Below are positions 1 through 9,012 of a stretch of DNA of 64,000 nucleotides, piece after piece; the first letter of the stretch is position 1, and every line of letters starts with the position of its first letter. This stretch comes from Aliidiomarina celeris (lineage in GTDB: Bacteria; Pseudomonadota; Gammaproteobacteria; Enterobacterales; Alteromonadaceae), in the NCBI RefSeq assembly GCF_003316875.1, contig NZ_QMIL01000001.1, positions 62,001 through 126,000 on the forward strand, given 5' to 3'. The notes beneath the pieces were generated by a model. The model was not told the DNA's origin, ran no database searches, and worked only from the letters and a program-made list of their open reading frames with translations. Position numbers and translations under genes: made by a program.

Positions 1-1140
1 GACGCCAGTGCTCCGCAACCGGCAAACTGGCAAGATGTAATTCCAGCCACTGAACATGTGTTAAATGTAACCAGCGGCGCTGGCTACATTTTTGCGCGTT
101 ACATGGTAGACGCCATTTCTCAAGTGAAGCAGTTTAATTTTGAGGGTGAATTGGTGCGTGAAATAGCATTGCCGGGTGTTGGTTCAGTCGGCGGCTTCTC
201 GGGCAAAGACAACGCAGAAACCCTGTACTATTCGTTTACGAACTACATTAATGCGTCGAGTATTTACGCGTTTTCGCCTGCGGAAGGTGAGTCTGAGCTT
301 TATTTTAAATCGGGCGCAGACTTCAACCCAGAAAACTATGTGTCTGAACAGGTGTTCTACACCTCAAAAGACGGTACGCAAGTGCCCATGATTATTAGCT
401 ATAAAAAGGGCCTTGAGCGGGACGGATCGAACCCCACCATGCTTTATGGTTACGGTGGCTTTAACGTAAGCCTAACGCCGTCTTTTAGCGTGGTAAACGC
501 GGTTTGGATGGACTTAGGGGGCATTTATGCGGTGCCTAATATTCGCGGTGGTGGCGAATATGGCCGCGCATGGCACGAAGCCGGTACGCAGCAGAACAAG
601 CAAAATGTGTTCGATGATTTTATTGCTGCAGGTGAGTATTTAGTCGCTGAAGGTTATACGTCACATAACAAGTTGGCCATTAGCGGCGGTTCCAACGGTG
701 GCTTGTTGGTTGGTGCAGTTATGACGCAACGCCCCGACTTAGCACGAGTAGCGTTACCTGCTGTAGGTGTGCTCGATATGCTGCGCTATCACACCTTTAC
801 CGCGGGTGCGGGCTGGGCATTCGACTATGGTACTGCAGAGCAAAGCGAAGAAATGTTTAATTACTTGTTAGGCTATTCGCCAGTGCACAATGTAACAGAA
901 GGCGTGGCTTACCCTGCAACTATGGTGACCACTGCTGATCATGACGACCGTGTGGTGCCAGCCCATTCATTCAAATTTGCCGCTGAGTTGCAAGCTAAAG
1001 ACGCGGGTGTGCACCCACAGCTCATTCGCATTGATGTGAACGCAGGGCACGGTGCGGGTATGCCGACCTCAATGATTATTGATCGGGCTGCCGACGTGTT
1101 GAGCTTTAGCTTGTACAACATGGGTTATGAACAGCTCTAA
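1..1140 (+). CDS. Prolyl oligopeptidase family protein (S9), C-terminal part, cut by window start
   Basis: The reading frame is open from base 1, so the N-terminal propeller part lies outside the window. The visible ~379 residues end the beta-propeller and then give the alpha/beta-hydrolase catalytic domain. The nucleophile serine sits in GGSNGG (about base 690), the acid in DHDDRVVP (about 940) and the histidine in GHGAG (about 1050). The oxyanion-side motif YGYGGF is at about 445. This layout is that of prolyl oligopeptidases (S9A), serine peptidases that cut short peptides after proline. Whether it is exported cannot be seen because the N-terminus is missing. The last 14 bases overlap the next gene. 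Confidence 0.9.
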   Translation, partial: DASAPQPANWQDVIPATEHVLNVTSGAGYIFARYMVDAISQVKQFNFEGELVREIALPGVGSVGGFSGKDNAETLYYSFTNYINASSIYAFSPAEGESELYFKSGADFNPENYVSEQVFYTSKDGTQVPMIISYKKGLERDGSNPTMLYGYGGFNVSLTPSFSVVNAVWMDLGGIYAVPNIRGGGEYGRAWHEAGTQQNKQNVFDDFIAAGEYLVAEGYTSHNKLAISGGSNGGLLVGAVMTQRPDLARVALPAVGVLDMLRYHTFTAGAGWAFDYGTAEQSEEMFNYLLGYSPVHNVTEGVAYPATMVTTADHDDRVVPAHSFKFAAELQAKDAGVHPQLIRIDVNAGHGAGMPTSMIIDRAADVLSFSLYNMGYEQL

Positions 1141-1669
1141 GGTGATTGAATACGAACTCACAAGGCGCAAGATGAAGAATATTCGCTTGCGCGTTGTCGG
1201 TCCTGAAGGGCAGGTGAAAGTGTCGGCACCACACCGGGTGCCGCATTCTTTTATCAACGATTTTGTGCAGCAAAAGGCTAATTGGATCGCTATGCAACAA
1301 CAGGCTATTCGTGCTTTGCCTGCGGCGCAAATAGCCGATGAAAACGCCTGCCGAGTTGCCTTAAAAGAGCGCGTACCGCCGCTAATTGACTATTGGCAAG
1401 CGCAACTGGGTGTGCGCTGCAACGGCTTTCGGGTGCGTAAAATGCACACGCGCTGGGGCAGTTGCAACATTCGAACAGGGTGGATTAACCTGAGTTTAAT
1501 TCTAGGCGCAGCGGAGCATGAGCTACTTGAATACATAGTGGTGCACGAACTTGTGCATTTGCATGAGCGCTACCATAACGCCCACTTTTACAGTTGGATG
1601 GCGCGCATGCTACCCGACTGGAAGGCGCGCGAGGCTAAACTGAGAGCGCTCAACCTTCGATTTCAATGA
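1127..1669 (+). CDS. YgjP-like (DUF45, M48-type) zinc metallopeptidase family protein
   Basis: A 180-residue protein with the zinc motif HELVH at about residues 140-145 and a further conserved histidine in RYHNAHF shortly after. The preceding MHTRWGSCN segment is typical of the YgjP/DUF45 family. Members are small cytoplasmic metallopeptidase-like proteins; in some genomes they sit beside type I restriction genes, but the physiological substrate is not established. No signal peptide is seen. The ATG overlaps the end of the upstream peptidase gene by 14 bases in another frame, which suggests co-transcription. Family assignment is firm; function is not. Confidence 0.85.
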   Translation: MNSSKVIEYELTRRKMKNIRLRVVGPEGQVKVSAPHRVPHSFINDFVQQKANWIAMQQQAIRALPAAQIADENACRVALKERVPPLIDYWQAQLGVRCNGFRVRKMHTRWGSCNIRTGWINLSLILGAAEHELLEYIVVHELVHLHERYHNAHFYSWMARMLPDWKAREAKLRALNLRFQ

Positions 1670-1694
1670 AACAACAACAAATAAGGACAACACT

Positions 1695-2324
1695 ATGATT
1701 ATGCGTTACGCAATAATCGCCACCGGAGTAGCAGGGGCTGTGCTTGCTTTGGCTGGGCTAACAAGCACGCCAGCGCAGGCCAATGTCATAAAACCAGCGC
1801 CAGTGGTTTCCATTGCAAGCCACGACGCTTTTTTCGACCATTTACGTGCCCATTGCGGCAAGGCTTATGAAGGGCAAGTGGCCATGAATAATCCTGAATC
1901 CGCAGGGTTTGAAGGTCGTTTAGTCATGCATGTGCGTAAGTGTTCTGAGCATGAATTACAGATTCCTTTTCACGTTGGCGACAACCACTCACGAACTTGG
2001 ATACTCACTAAAACCGGCTCTGGCATTAGCTTAAAGCATGATCATCGCGAAGCCGACGGCAGTTACGACGAACTAACGATGTACGGTGGCCATACCCTAG
2101 ATGCGGGTTATGACAGAGTGCAGTCGTTCCCTGCAGATCAATACTCTAAGGAACTGTTTGTAGCGCTTGGCTTGGCGGTGTCGAACACTAATGTTTGGCA
2201 AATGTATATTTATCCTGAGGTGTTTACCTACCGGCTAACCCGTGAAGGGCGAGAATTTAGGGTTGAGTTTGACCTAACAGAGCCGGTACCGCTGCCTCCG
2301 ACGCCCTGGGGCTACGCAGATTAA
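1695..2324 (+). CDS. Exported hypothetical protein
   Basis: A 209-residue protein not recognised by family. The N-terminus has a clear Sec signal peptide: short charged start, an alanine/leucine/glycine-rich core, then a likely cleavage after AQA near residue 29. The mature part has two cysteines (about residues 54 and 76) that could form a disulfide, and the rest looks beta-rich. The ATG at 1695 is preceded by AAGGA at a good distance. A strong terminator follows at 2363. The 25-base gap to the upstream metallopeptidase gene could allow read-through. Probably periplasmic; no function is proposed. Confidence 0.75.
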   Translation: MIMRYAIIATGVAGAVLALAGLTSTPAQANVIKPAPVVSIASHDAFFDHLRAHCGKAYEGQVAMNNPESAGFEGRLVMHVRKCSEHELQIPFHVGDNHSRTWILTKTGSGISLKHDHREADGSYDELTMYGGHTLDAGYDRVQSFPADQYSKELFVALGLAVSNTNVWQMYIYPEVFTYRLTREGREFRVEFDLTEPVPLPPTPWGYAD

Positions 2325-2362
2325 TCCCAGTGTGCGCGAAGAAATAGGTGAATGAGATGAAA

Positions 2363-2385
2363 AAGAGACTACGGTCTCTTTTTTT
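2363..2385 (+). terminator. Rho-independent terminator
   Basis: A 7-bp stem AAGAGAC/GTCTCTT around a TACG loop is followed by a T run. It closes the 1127-2324 transcription unit ahead of the arginine operon. Confidence 0.85.
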
Positions 2386-2401
2386 GTACCCTATAAAATC
2401 A

Positions 2402-2440
2402 AATGAATTTAAATTCATTTTCAATGAATAATAATATTGC
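2402..2440 (+). promoter_or_regulatory. Tandem ARG boxes (ArgR operator) upstream of argC
   Basis: Bases 2402-2419 read AATGAATTTAAATTCATT, a perfect match to the known ArgR half-site arrangement TGAAT-N4-ATTCA. A second box at 2423-2440 keeps the left half (AATGAAT) and has a degenerate right half. The boxes are separated by 3 bp, the spacing seen at ArgR-controlled operators in enteric bacteria, where one hexamer binds both boxes. The second box touches the predicted -35, so arginine-bound ArgR should block RNA polymerase here. Confidence 0.85.
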
Positions 2441-2465
2441 AATTTACGCTGTGCTTTCTTATCCT
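2437..2465 (+). promoter_or_regulatory. Probable sigma-70 promoter of the arg operon
   Basis: TTGCAA (2437-2442) and TATCCT (2460-2465) are separated by 17 bp, each matching consensus at 4 of 6 positions. The -35 lies inside the second ARG box, as expected for a repressed promoter. The start of argC is about 30 bases downstream. Confidence 0.5.
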
Positions 2466-2500
2466 AGACACCATAATTTTGGTAAATAGGTTATTTTGTT

Positions 2501-3544
2501 TTGATTCAGTGTATCGTTCTGGGTGCAAGTGGTTACAGCGGCAGCGAATTACTTTCTTTATTGCATAAAAATTCACACTTTAATGTGGTGGCGGCTTTCG
2601 GTTCTGAGCAGCGTGAAGCGATGCCATGGCATGCGGTTTCGCCAGCAACCTTTCAGCAGGCGTTGCGCTCTGCCGTGCAACGCGACGCGGTAAAAACGCA
2701 AGTTATTGAGCCTTGGAATGAGCAAACTTTTGCGCGTATTCATCAGCAGCATGCTATTCAAGCTGCTTTTTTAGCGCTTCCTCACGAGGCCAGTGCGGTG
2801 TTAGCGCCAAAGCTTGCGGCGCAGGGTATCAAAGTGTTCGATCTTTCCGGCGCTTATCGCTTTAAAGATGCAAAACGCTTTGCCGAAACCTATGGCTTTG
2901 AGCATCCTGCCGCGGCTGAATTGGCTCAGGTTCCCTACATGCTAATGCCGTTTTTACCTGAATTTGATCAAGAGCAGGCTATCTTTGCCATCCCCGGCTG
3001 TTACCCGACCGCCAGCCTACTGGCCTTAAAGCCACTCGTTGAGCATTCCTTACTCGCAACAGATTGTACACCTGTGATCACTGCAATTAGCGGTGTGTCG
3101 GGCGCGGGGAAAGGTGCAAATTCGCGTACTTCATTTTGCGAAGTAAGTTTGCAAGCCTACGGTGTTTTGTCGCACCGGCACCAACCTGAAATTGCTCAGC
3201 AACTGGGTTGTAATGTTATTTTTACGCCAATACTTGGCCCCTATGCGCGGGGTATCTTGGCGGTGTGTGTTGCGCACTTAGCGGTTGAACAATCTGTGGA
3301 GTCGGTGCGTGCTTACTATGAGCAATGTTACACCGCGCACGAATTAGTGCAGTTGGTAGAACAGCCTCCAGCCGTTGCCGAAGTTGCCAATACGCCGTTC
3401 TGTTTGTTGCATATTGCGGTAAAGAACAAGCAAGTGGTGGTGACCGCAGCCATAGATAATTTAATTATGGGTGCTGCAGGGCAAGCCATGCAAGCGGCGA
3501 ATAAGGTGTTTCAATTACCTCCTTACGCGGGGTTGATGCCATGA
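2501..3544 (+). CDS. argC: N-acetyl-gamma-glutamyl-phosphate reductase
   Basis: ArgC reduces N-acetylglutamyl phosphate to the semialdehyde with NADPH, the third step from glutamate to ornithine. The 347-residue protein starts with the dinucleotide-binding segment VLGASGYSG and carries the catalytic cysteine in IPGCYPTA at about residue 167. The only usable start is TTG at 2501, because an in-frame stop lies at 2483 and no ATG or GTG lies between; the ribosome binding site is weak (TAGG). It is the first gene of argCBFGH and overlaps argB by 4 bases. ArgR control is expected from the ARG boxes upstream. Confidence 0.95.
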   Translation: MIQCIVLGASGYSGSELLSLLHKNSHFNVVAAFGSEQREAMPWHAVSPATFQQALRSAVQRDAVKTQVIEPWNEQTFARIHQQHAIQAAFLALPHEASAVLAPKLAAQGIKVFDLSGAYRFKDAKRFAETYGFEHPAAAELAQVPYMLMPFLPEFDQEQAIFAIPGCYPTASLLALKPLVEHSLLATDCTPVITAISGVSGAGKGANSRTSFCEVSLQAYGVLSHRHQPEIAQQLGCNVIFTPILGPYARGILAVCVAHLAVEQSVESVRAYYEQCYTAHELVQLVEQPPAVAEVANTPFCLLHIAVKNKQVVVTAAIDNLIMGAAGQAMQAANKVFQLPPYAGLMP

Positions 3545-4329
3545 ATGACACGCCATTGGTAGTAAAAATAGGTGGTGCTGCTTTAGCGGAACCCAATACC
3601 TTGGTTCGTTTATTAGAAGCACTTGCGGTTGCGTGTAACCAACGACCTTGGCTATTAGTGCATGGTGGTGGCGCTATGGTCGATCAATGGTTGGCGCAGG
3701 CGGGTTATGCAACAGAAAAAAAAGACGGGCAACGTATTACCCCGGCAGAGCAGATACCGCTGATCAGCGGTGCATTAGCCGGCTATTCCAATTTACAGTT
3801 TGTGCAACTTGCCCAACACGCTCAATTACAGGCGGTGGGTTTAACTTTAGCGGATGCCGGCGGGGTACCGCTGACAATAGCTCCAGAACTCGGCGCCGTG
3901 GCAAGCCCGAATTGGCGTGGTTTAACCCAAGCGCAAGGTTATAAAAATTTGCTTTCCCACTTATGGGGCGCAGGCTACACACCGGTTGTTTCAAGCATTG
4001 GCGCTGTCGACCATCAACTCGTAAATGTAAATGCCGATCTTGCGGCCGCTGCTTTAGCGTCGCTTTGCCAAGCGGAGTTGTTGCTGTTGAGCGACGTTCC
4101 AGCCATTTTGGATGATCAGGCGAATCCTATTCACTCTCTTCCTCTGTCTGCTGCTGATACCTACTTGGCAAACGACACTATTCAAGGCGGTATGCGGGTA
4201 AAACTGCTAGCGGCCATTGAAGCTGCACGATTAAGCCGACGAAGCACGGCCATCACGTCTTGGCAACATGCAGACGCAGTGGTGGCCTTGCTTAACGGCG
4301 GTACCGTGGGTACTCGCATTACTTTTTAA
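3541..4329 (+). CDS. argB: Acetylglutamate kinase
   Basis: ArgB phosphorylates N-acetylglutamate with ATP. At 262 residues it has the length of the short E. coli-type enzyme. It shows the amino-acid-kinase glycine-rich segments KIGGAAL (residues 9-15) and LVHGGGAMVDQW, and NVNADLAAAALA in the C-terminal half. The ATG overlaps the argC stop (ATGA), indicating translational coupling. The short form usually lacks the N-terminal helix that makes other enzymes arginine-sensitive, so feedback in this organism probably acts elsewhere in the pathway; that point is inference. Confidence 0.95.
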   Translation: MNDTPLVVKIGGAALAEPNTLVRLLEALAVACNQRPWLLVHGGGAMVDQWLAQAGYATEKKDGQRITPAEQIPLISGALAGYSNLQFVQLAQHAQLQAVGLTLADAGGVPLTIAPELGAVASPNWRGLTQAQGYKNLLSHLWGAGYTPVVSSIGAVDHQLVNVNADLAAAALASLCQAELLLLSDVPAILDDQANPIHSLPLSAADTYLANDTIQGGMRVKLLAAIEAARLSRRSTAITSWQHADAVVALLNGGTVGTRITF

Positions 4330-4350
4330 TTCTGGTTAGGACTTCTATAC

Positions 4351-5259
4351 ATGAATGTTTTGTCGTTATTCGACTTAAGCGCGTCGCAAATTAAACACGT
4401 GCTTGAATTAGCAGGCGCCATTAAGGTGCACCCTGCGGGTTATCAAAGCTCGCTGAAAGGGCGTTCCATTGCCATGTTGTTTGAAAAGCCAAGCCTGCGC
4501 ACTCGCGTAAGCTTCGAGGTGGGAATTCACCAGCTTGGCGGGCAAGCTATTTATTTAGACGCTCAAATGGTGGAGCCGGGGCAGCGCGAAACCGAAGAAG
4601 ACATTGCTCGTAATCTTGCGTGTTGGACACAGGGTATTGTGGCTCGCGTATTCAAACACGACACACTCAAGCAGCTCACTGCCTCAAAGATTCCTGTGAT
4701 CAACGCACTTTGTGATCAGCATCATCCCTGTCAGAGCCTCGCCGATATACTGACCATTCAAGAGCGTTATCCGGTGGACTTGCGTGTGGTTGATATTTTG
4801 TATCTCGGTGAGGGCAATAATGTTTGCCAAAGTTTAATGGTGGGTGCGGCGGCACTTGATTTAAAACTGACGGTTATTACCCCGCCGCAGTTTGGCCCGA
4901 ACCAAGACTTTATGGCGCAACTGAATGCACAGTATCCGCACCATAAAGTGGTGGTAGGGACTGACTTGAATGCGGTTGAACATGCCGACGTGGTGTACAC
5001 CGACACTTGGCTGTCGATGGGTGACACGCGTTCAGAACAAGAAACCTTGGCTGCATTTTCCCCTTACCAAGTGAATCAGGCATTGGTGGAACGCCTACAA
5101 GCTACCACCGTACTTCACTGCTTACCGGCCCATCGTAACCATGAGGTTACTGATGAGGTGCTCGACGGACCACTGAGTTCAGTGTTGCAACAAGCAGAAA
5201 ACCGTTTATATGTACAAAAAGCACTCTTACACATGATTTATCAGGAGCTCGGCGCATGA
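4351..5259 (+). CDS. argF: Ornithine carbamoyltransferase
   Basis: Makes citrulline from ornithine and carbamoyl phosphate. The carbamoyl-phosphate loop is SLRTR in FEKPSLRTR (about residue 46 on), followed by HHPCQ (about 127) and HCLPAHR near the C-terminus. The segment DTWLSMGD matches the SMG loop that binds ornithine, so this is an ornithine enzyme rather than an aspartate or N-acetylornithine transcarbamylase. Length 302 residues, slightly shorter than E. coli ArgF/ArgI. It follows argB by 21 bases and overlaps argG by 4 bases. Confidence 0.93.
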   Translation: MNVLSLFDLSASQIKHVLELAGAIKVHPAGYQSSLKGRSIAMLFEKPSLRTRVSFEVGIHQLGGQAIYLDAQMVEPGQRETEEDIARNLACWTQGIVARVFKHDTLKQLTASKIPVINALCDQHHPCQSLADILTIQERYPVDLRVVDILYLGEGNNVCQSLMVGAAALDLKLTVITPPQFGPNQDFMAQLNAQYPHHKVVVGTDLNAVEHADVVYTDTWLSMGDTRSEQETLAAFSPYQVNQALVERLQATTVLHCLPAHRNHEVTDEVLDGPLSSVLQQAENRLYVQKALLHMIYQELGA

Positions 5260-6482
5260 CTACTTCGTTAAATACCTCAATTAAAAAGGTTGTATTGGCC
5301 TACTCAGGTGGCTTAGACACCTCGGCGATTGTTCCTTGGCTAAAAGAGAACTACGACTGCGAAGTTATTGCATTTGTTGCCGACGTGGGCCAAGGCGCTG
5401 AAGAGCTCGAAGGCGTGGAAGAAAAGGCCATAAAAAGCGGTGCGTCGTCATGCTATGTGGTCGACTTAAAAGATGAGTTTGTGAACGACTTGATTGCACC
5501 GGCAATGCAAGCGGGTGTGCTGTATGAAGGTGAGTATTTGATGGGTACCGCCTTAGCGCGGCCCGTGATTGCAAAAGCACAGGTAGAACTTGCGTTGCAG
5601 TTAGGTGCAGACGCTGTTGCGCATGGCTGTACCGGCAAGGGCAATGATCAGGTTCGGTTTGAGAGTACGGTAGCTGCCTTAGCGCCAGAACTGAAGATTA
5701 TTGCGCCTTGGCGGGAGTGGACGATGCGCTCGCGGCAAGACTTGCTCAATTATTTAGCGAGTAAGAATGTGGCTACTACGGCCTCATTAACCAAGATTTA
5801 CAGCCGCGACGCGAACTTGTGGCATATTTCTCACGAGGGTGGGGAACTGGAAGACCCGTGGCACGCACCCACTGAACAGGTGTGGACCATGAGTGTGTCG
5901 CCTGAACAAGCGCCAGACCAAGCCGAAGAAGTTACCTTAAGTTTCGATCAAGGTGAGTTGGTGGCCGTGAATGGTGAACCAGTAAACGGGGTGGCGGCAC
6001 TGGAGCAACTCAATGCCCTAGGCAGTAAGCATGGCGTTGGCCGTATTGATATTGTTGAAAATCGTTTGGTCGGTATGAAATCGCGTGGGTGTTATGAAAC
6101 GCCGGGCGGCACCATTTGGTATCAAGCCTTGCGTGGGCTTGAACAGTTGGTACTCGACCGTGCGAGTTTGCGCTTTCGCCAAGAGCTTGGTGTAAAGCTC
6201 GCCGATTTATTGTACGACGGCCAATGGTTCACCCCGGTGCGGGCAGCAATGGTGGCTGCAGTACAAAGCCTTGCCACCGTTATGACTGGCGATGTGCGCT
6301 TACAGCTTTACAAAGGCCAAGCCACGGTTGTGGGGCGTCGCTCGCCGTTTAGTTTGTATTCTGAAGCCTTTGCCACGTTTGAAGAAGACGAAGTGTACAA
6401 CCAGAAAGACGCCGCGGGCTTTATTCGCTTGTTCAGCTTGAGTTCGCGTATTCGCGCGCTCACGCAAGGAGGTAAGCCATGA
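5256..6482 (+). CDS. argG: Argininosuccinate synthase
   Basis: Joins citrulline and aspartate with ATP. The PP-loop motif [10 protein letters not shown] is at residues 14-23, and [13 protein letters not shown] and [10 protein letters not shown] mark the later conserved segments. At 408 residues it belongs to the type common in bacteria outside the E. coli long form. The start overlaps the argF stop (ATGA) and the end overlaps argH by 4 bases, so translation is likely coupled along the operon. Confidence 0.96.
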   Translation: MTTSLNTSIKKVVLAYSGGLDTSAIVPWLKENYDCEVIAFVADVGQGAEELEGVEEKAIKSGASSCYVVDLKDEFVNDLIAPAMQAGVLYEGEYLMGTALARPVIAKAQVELALQLGADAVAHGCTGKGNDQVRFESTVAALAPELKIIAPWREWTMRSRQDLLNYLASKNVATTASLTKIYSRDANLWHISHEGGELEDPWHAPTEQVWTMSVSPEQAPDQAEEVTLSFDQGELVAVNGEPVNGVAALEQLNALGSKHGVGRIDIVENRLVGMKSRGCYETPGGTIWYQALRGLEQLVLDRASLRFRQELGVKLADLLYDGQWFTPVRAAMVAAVQSLATVMTGDVRLQLYKGQATVVGRRSPFSLYSEAFATFEEDEVYNQKDAAGFIRLFSLSSRIRALTQGGKP

Positions 6483-8386
6483 GTATGTGGGGCGGGCGGT
6501 TTCAAGGTTTAACCGCCTCTGAATTTAGAACCTTTAATGACTCACTCAGGTTCGACTACAAACTTGCACCATTTGAGCTGCAATGCTGCTTAGCATGGAT
6601 TGAAGTATTGCACGACAAAGCGGTGCTCAATGCGAATGAATTGGAAGTGTTGCAGCAGGGGCTTGAGGGGCTTGCCAGCGATATACAAGCGAACCCAGAG
6701 TTACCTTTAGCCACTGGCGCCGAAGACATTCATGGCTGGGTGGAAGAAGAACTAGAGCGTCGATTAGGTGTAGTAGCGCGTAAGCTGCACACGGGCCGCA
6801 GCCGCAATGATTTGGTGGCTACTGATCTGCGTTTGTATGCGCTCGACGCTTCCCAGCAAGTGGGTACGGTGTTATTAGCGGTGGTGGAAGCGTTGTTAGC
6901 TTTTGCAGAACGTTACGAACATCAAGTGATGCCGGGCTATACCCATTTGCAGCGCGCGCAACCGGTTTTGGTGGCGCATTGGGCGCTTGCCTATGTGGAA
7001 ATGCTCGAGCGTGACTTTCAGCGGTTGCAGCAGGCACGGGAGAGGATGAGCCAATGCCCGCTCGGCTCAGGTGCACTCGCCGGTTCAGGGATCGAAATTA
7101 AGCGCACGGAGCTAGCCAAAAGCCTTGGTTTTGCTGGCGCGTGCCGAAATAGCCTTGATGCGGTGTCGGACCGTGACTTTGTGGTGGATCTTCTTTATAC
7201 CGCAAGCCTCACAATGATTCATCTTTCGCGCTTGTCGGAAGATGTGATTTTCTATGCCTCGGGTGAAGCCGGCTTTTTTACTGTGAGCGACCGTGTTGCG
7301 AGTGGTTCGTCGTTAATGCCGCAGAAAAAGAACCCGGATGTTTTCGAGCTCATCCGTGGTAAAACGGGGCGTTTGATAGGGCATTTGAACGCCATGATGG
7401 TGAATTTGAAAGGCCTTCCGCTTGCTTACAACAAAGACTTGCAAGAAGACAAAGAAGGCTTTTTCGACGCCATGAATGAATGGCAGCAGTGTTTGTCTAT
7501 TCTTGCCTATGTACTGCCGGAAGTGTCGGTGAATGGGCAAAAAGCACAGCGCGCTGCCAAGTTAGGCTATAGCAATGCCACAGATTTAGCAGACTACCTT
7601 GTGGACCGTGGTATAGCTTTTCGTGACGCCCATGAAATTAGCGGCCGTTTAGTTTTAAAGGCAATAGAAAAAGGCGTTCCGCTCGAGTCACTTTCGGTTG
7701 ACGAAATGCAAACGGAATGTGAGCAGATTGACGTTGACGTATTTGCAGCGTTGTCGTTGCAAGCGTCGCTGGCGCGCCGCAATGTTTATGGTGGCACTGC
7801 GCCAAGCCAAGTGGCCGAGGCTTTGCGGCAAGCGAAAATGCGCTTTCGCGGGGAGCGCGCGGGGCTAGCACACGTACGCCAAGCAAGGCTGTCCGACGTT
7901 CCGGCAATTGCCGAGCTTATTCGCTATTGGGCCGCCGAAGGTGAGCACTTGCCGCGAAAACCAGAAGACATTATGCAAGCTATTCATACTTTTGCGGTTG
8001 CTGAGTATGAAGGCCGTGTGGTTGGCTGTGGTGCGTTGTATGTTTATGGCACGGGCCTTGCGGAAATTCGCTCTTTAGGCCTTTATCCGGACTTTACTGG
8101 GCAAGGGTTAGGCGCAGAATTGGTTGAGTTTTCGTTGGAACAAGCGCGCCAGTTAGGTATTTTGCGGGTAATAGTGCTTACGCGTCGGCCAAAGTTCTTT
8201 GTTCGCTTAGGTTTTACCGTTGCCGACAAGGCAACCTGGCCTGAAAAAGTAATGAAGGATTGTGAATATTGCCCGCGTAAACACGCCTGTGACGAAACAG
8301 GTTTGGAGTTGTGGCTGGGTAAAAAGCAAAAAACTGTTGCGGCAGACCGAATTTTACTGGCTGAATTACCGAACTTAGCGCTATAG
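6479..8386 (+). CDS. argH: Fused argininosuccinate lyase / N-acetylglutamate synthase ArgH(A)
   Basis: A 635-residue bifunctional protein. Residues 1 to about 460 are argininosuccinate lyase, with the fumarase-superfamily signature [10 protein letters not shown] near residue 280 and HTGRSRND near 105. From about 465 to the end lies a GNAT acetyltransferase domain ([18 protein letters not shown], then [16 protein letters not shown] as the acetyl-CoA loop), which is the N-acetylglutamate synthase part. This fusion is known in Moritella and other marine gammaproteobacteria. It joins the first and last steps of arginine synthesis in one chain, so the operon needs no separate argA. A strong AAGGAGG precedes the ATG. 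No amino-acid-kinase domain is present. Confidence 0.95.
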   Translation: MSMWGGRFQGLTASEFRTFNDSLRFDYKLAPFELQCCLAWIEVLHDKAVLNANELEVLQQGLEGLASDIQANPELPLATGAEDIHGWVEEELERRLGVVARKLHTGRSRNDLVATDLRLYALDASQQVGTVLLAVVEALLAFAERYEHQVMPGYTHLQRAQPVLVAHWALAYVEMLERDFQRLQQARERMSQCPLGSGALAGSGIEIKRTELAKSLGFAGACRNSLDAVSDRDFVVDLLYTASLTMIHLSRLSEDVIFYASGEAGFFTVSDRVASGSSLMPQKKNPDVFELIRGKTGRLIGHLNAMMVNLKGLPLAYNKDLQEDKEGFFDAMNEWQQCLSILAYVLPEVSVNGQKAQRAAKLGYSNATDLADYLVDRGIAFRDAHEISGRLVLKAIEKGVPLESLSVDEMQTECEQIDVDVFAALSLQASLARRNVYGGTAPSQVAEALRQAKMRFRGERAGLAHVRQARLSDVPAIAELIRYWAAEGEHLPRKPEDIMQAIHTFAVAEYEGRVVGCGALYVYGTGLAEIRSLGLYPDFTGQGLGAELVEFSLEQARQLGILRVIVLTRRPKFFVRLGFTVADKATWPEKVMKDCEYCPRKHACDETGLELWLGKKQKTVAADRILLAELPNLAL

Positions 8387-8416
8387 TTAAAAAGCGAACA
8401 GTAGCGGAGCACAACG

Positions 8417-8911
8417 ATGAATAAAGTTAAGTTAGCAGTGATGATAAGCGCCGGAGCTTTAGCCGTAGCAATGGCGCCGAGTTTAGCGAAAGAAAAAAAC
8501 GTGGGGCCAAATTGGCGCGCAGCACCGGTTTTCACCACAGCGAATCTTGCGGCGGGTTTTAATCCAGACCCGTGGACCTACGACATGCAAGCGGGCGGAA
8601 GCCAAGAGGTGAGTGACTTAGGTGCGGGCTGCGGAGGGTATATAAACTTTTCGGCGCCCGACATAGACTTAAATTATGAAGCGGGAAGTATTCTGCCGCT
8701 GCATATTTACGTGCGTTCAAATTCAGATACCACCTTAGTGGTTTATGGGCCAGACGGTCAGTGGCATTGTAACGACGACGCCAGTGGTTTAAACCCCATG
8801 GTAACCTTCAATAGCCCGCGCTCAGGGAACTATAATATCTGGGTTGGTGTGTTTGGTGGCAGTGCCTTGCAGGCGGCAAGGGTGCATATTTCTGAGCTCT
8901 CTCCCGAATAA
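8417..8911 (+). CDS. Exported hypothetical protein, PPC-like beta domain
   Basis: A 164-residue protein with a Sec signal peptide (cleavage probably near residue 24, after SLA). The mature part has two cysteines, and its pattern (LVVYGPDG, then SGNYNIWVGVF) resembles bacterial pre-peptidase C-terminal (PPC) beta-sandwich domains found on secreted enzymes; here the domain stands alone. It follows argH by 30 bases and is closed by its own terminator. It may be transcribed with the arg operon or from an unseen promoter. Function unknown. Confidence 0.7.
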   Translation: MNKVKLAVMISAGALAVAMAPSLAKEKNVGPNWRAAPVFTTANLAAGFNPDPWTYDMQAGGSQEVSDLGAGCGGYINFSAPDIDLNYEAGSILPLHIYVRSNSDTTLVVYGPDGQWHCNDDASGLNPMVTFNSPRSGNYNIWVGVFGGSALQAARVHISELSPE

Positions 8912-8913
8912 TA

Positions 8914-8942
8914 AAAAAACCTACGAAAGTAGGTTTTTTTTT
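8914..8942 (+). terminator. Rho-independent terminator
   Basis: AAAAAACCTAC and GTAGGTTTTTT pair around a GAAA tetraloop and run into a T tract. The tail merges directly into the FNR-like box of the cyd promoter. Confidence 0.9.
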
Positions 8943-8981
8943 GATTTATATCATGATCTTTGGGGGTACATGGAGTATTGT
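8941..8981 (+). promoter_or_regulatory. FNR-type activator box and promoter of cydABDC
   Basis: TTGATTTATATCAT at 8941-8954 matches the FNR consensus TTGAT-N4-ATCAA at 9 of 10 positions. A -10-like TATTGT lies at 8976-8981. With a start near 8988 the box centre falls about 41 bp upstream, the class II activator position. This fits oxygen-responsive control of a bd oxidase; an Anr-type regulator would read the same site. Confidence 0.7.
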
Positions 8982-9012
8982 ATTAGGAGTAACTCATATA
9001 TAGGAGTATCTC

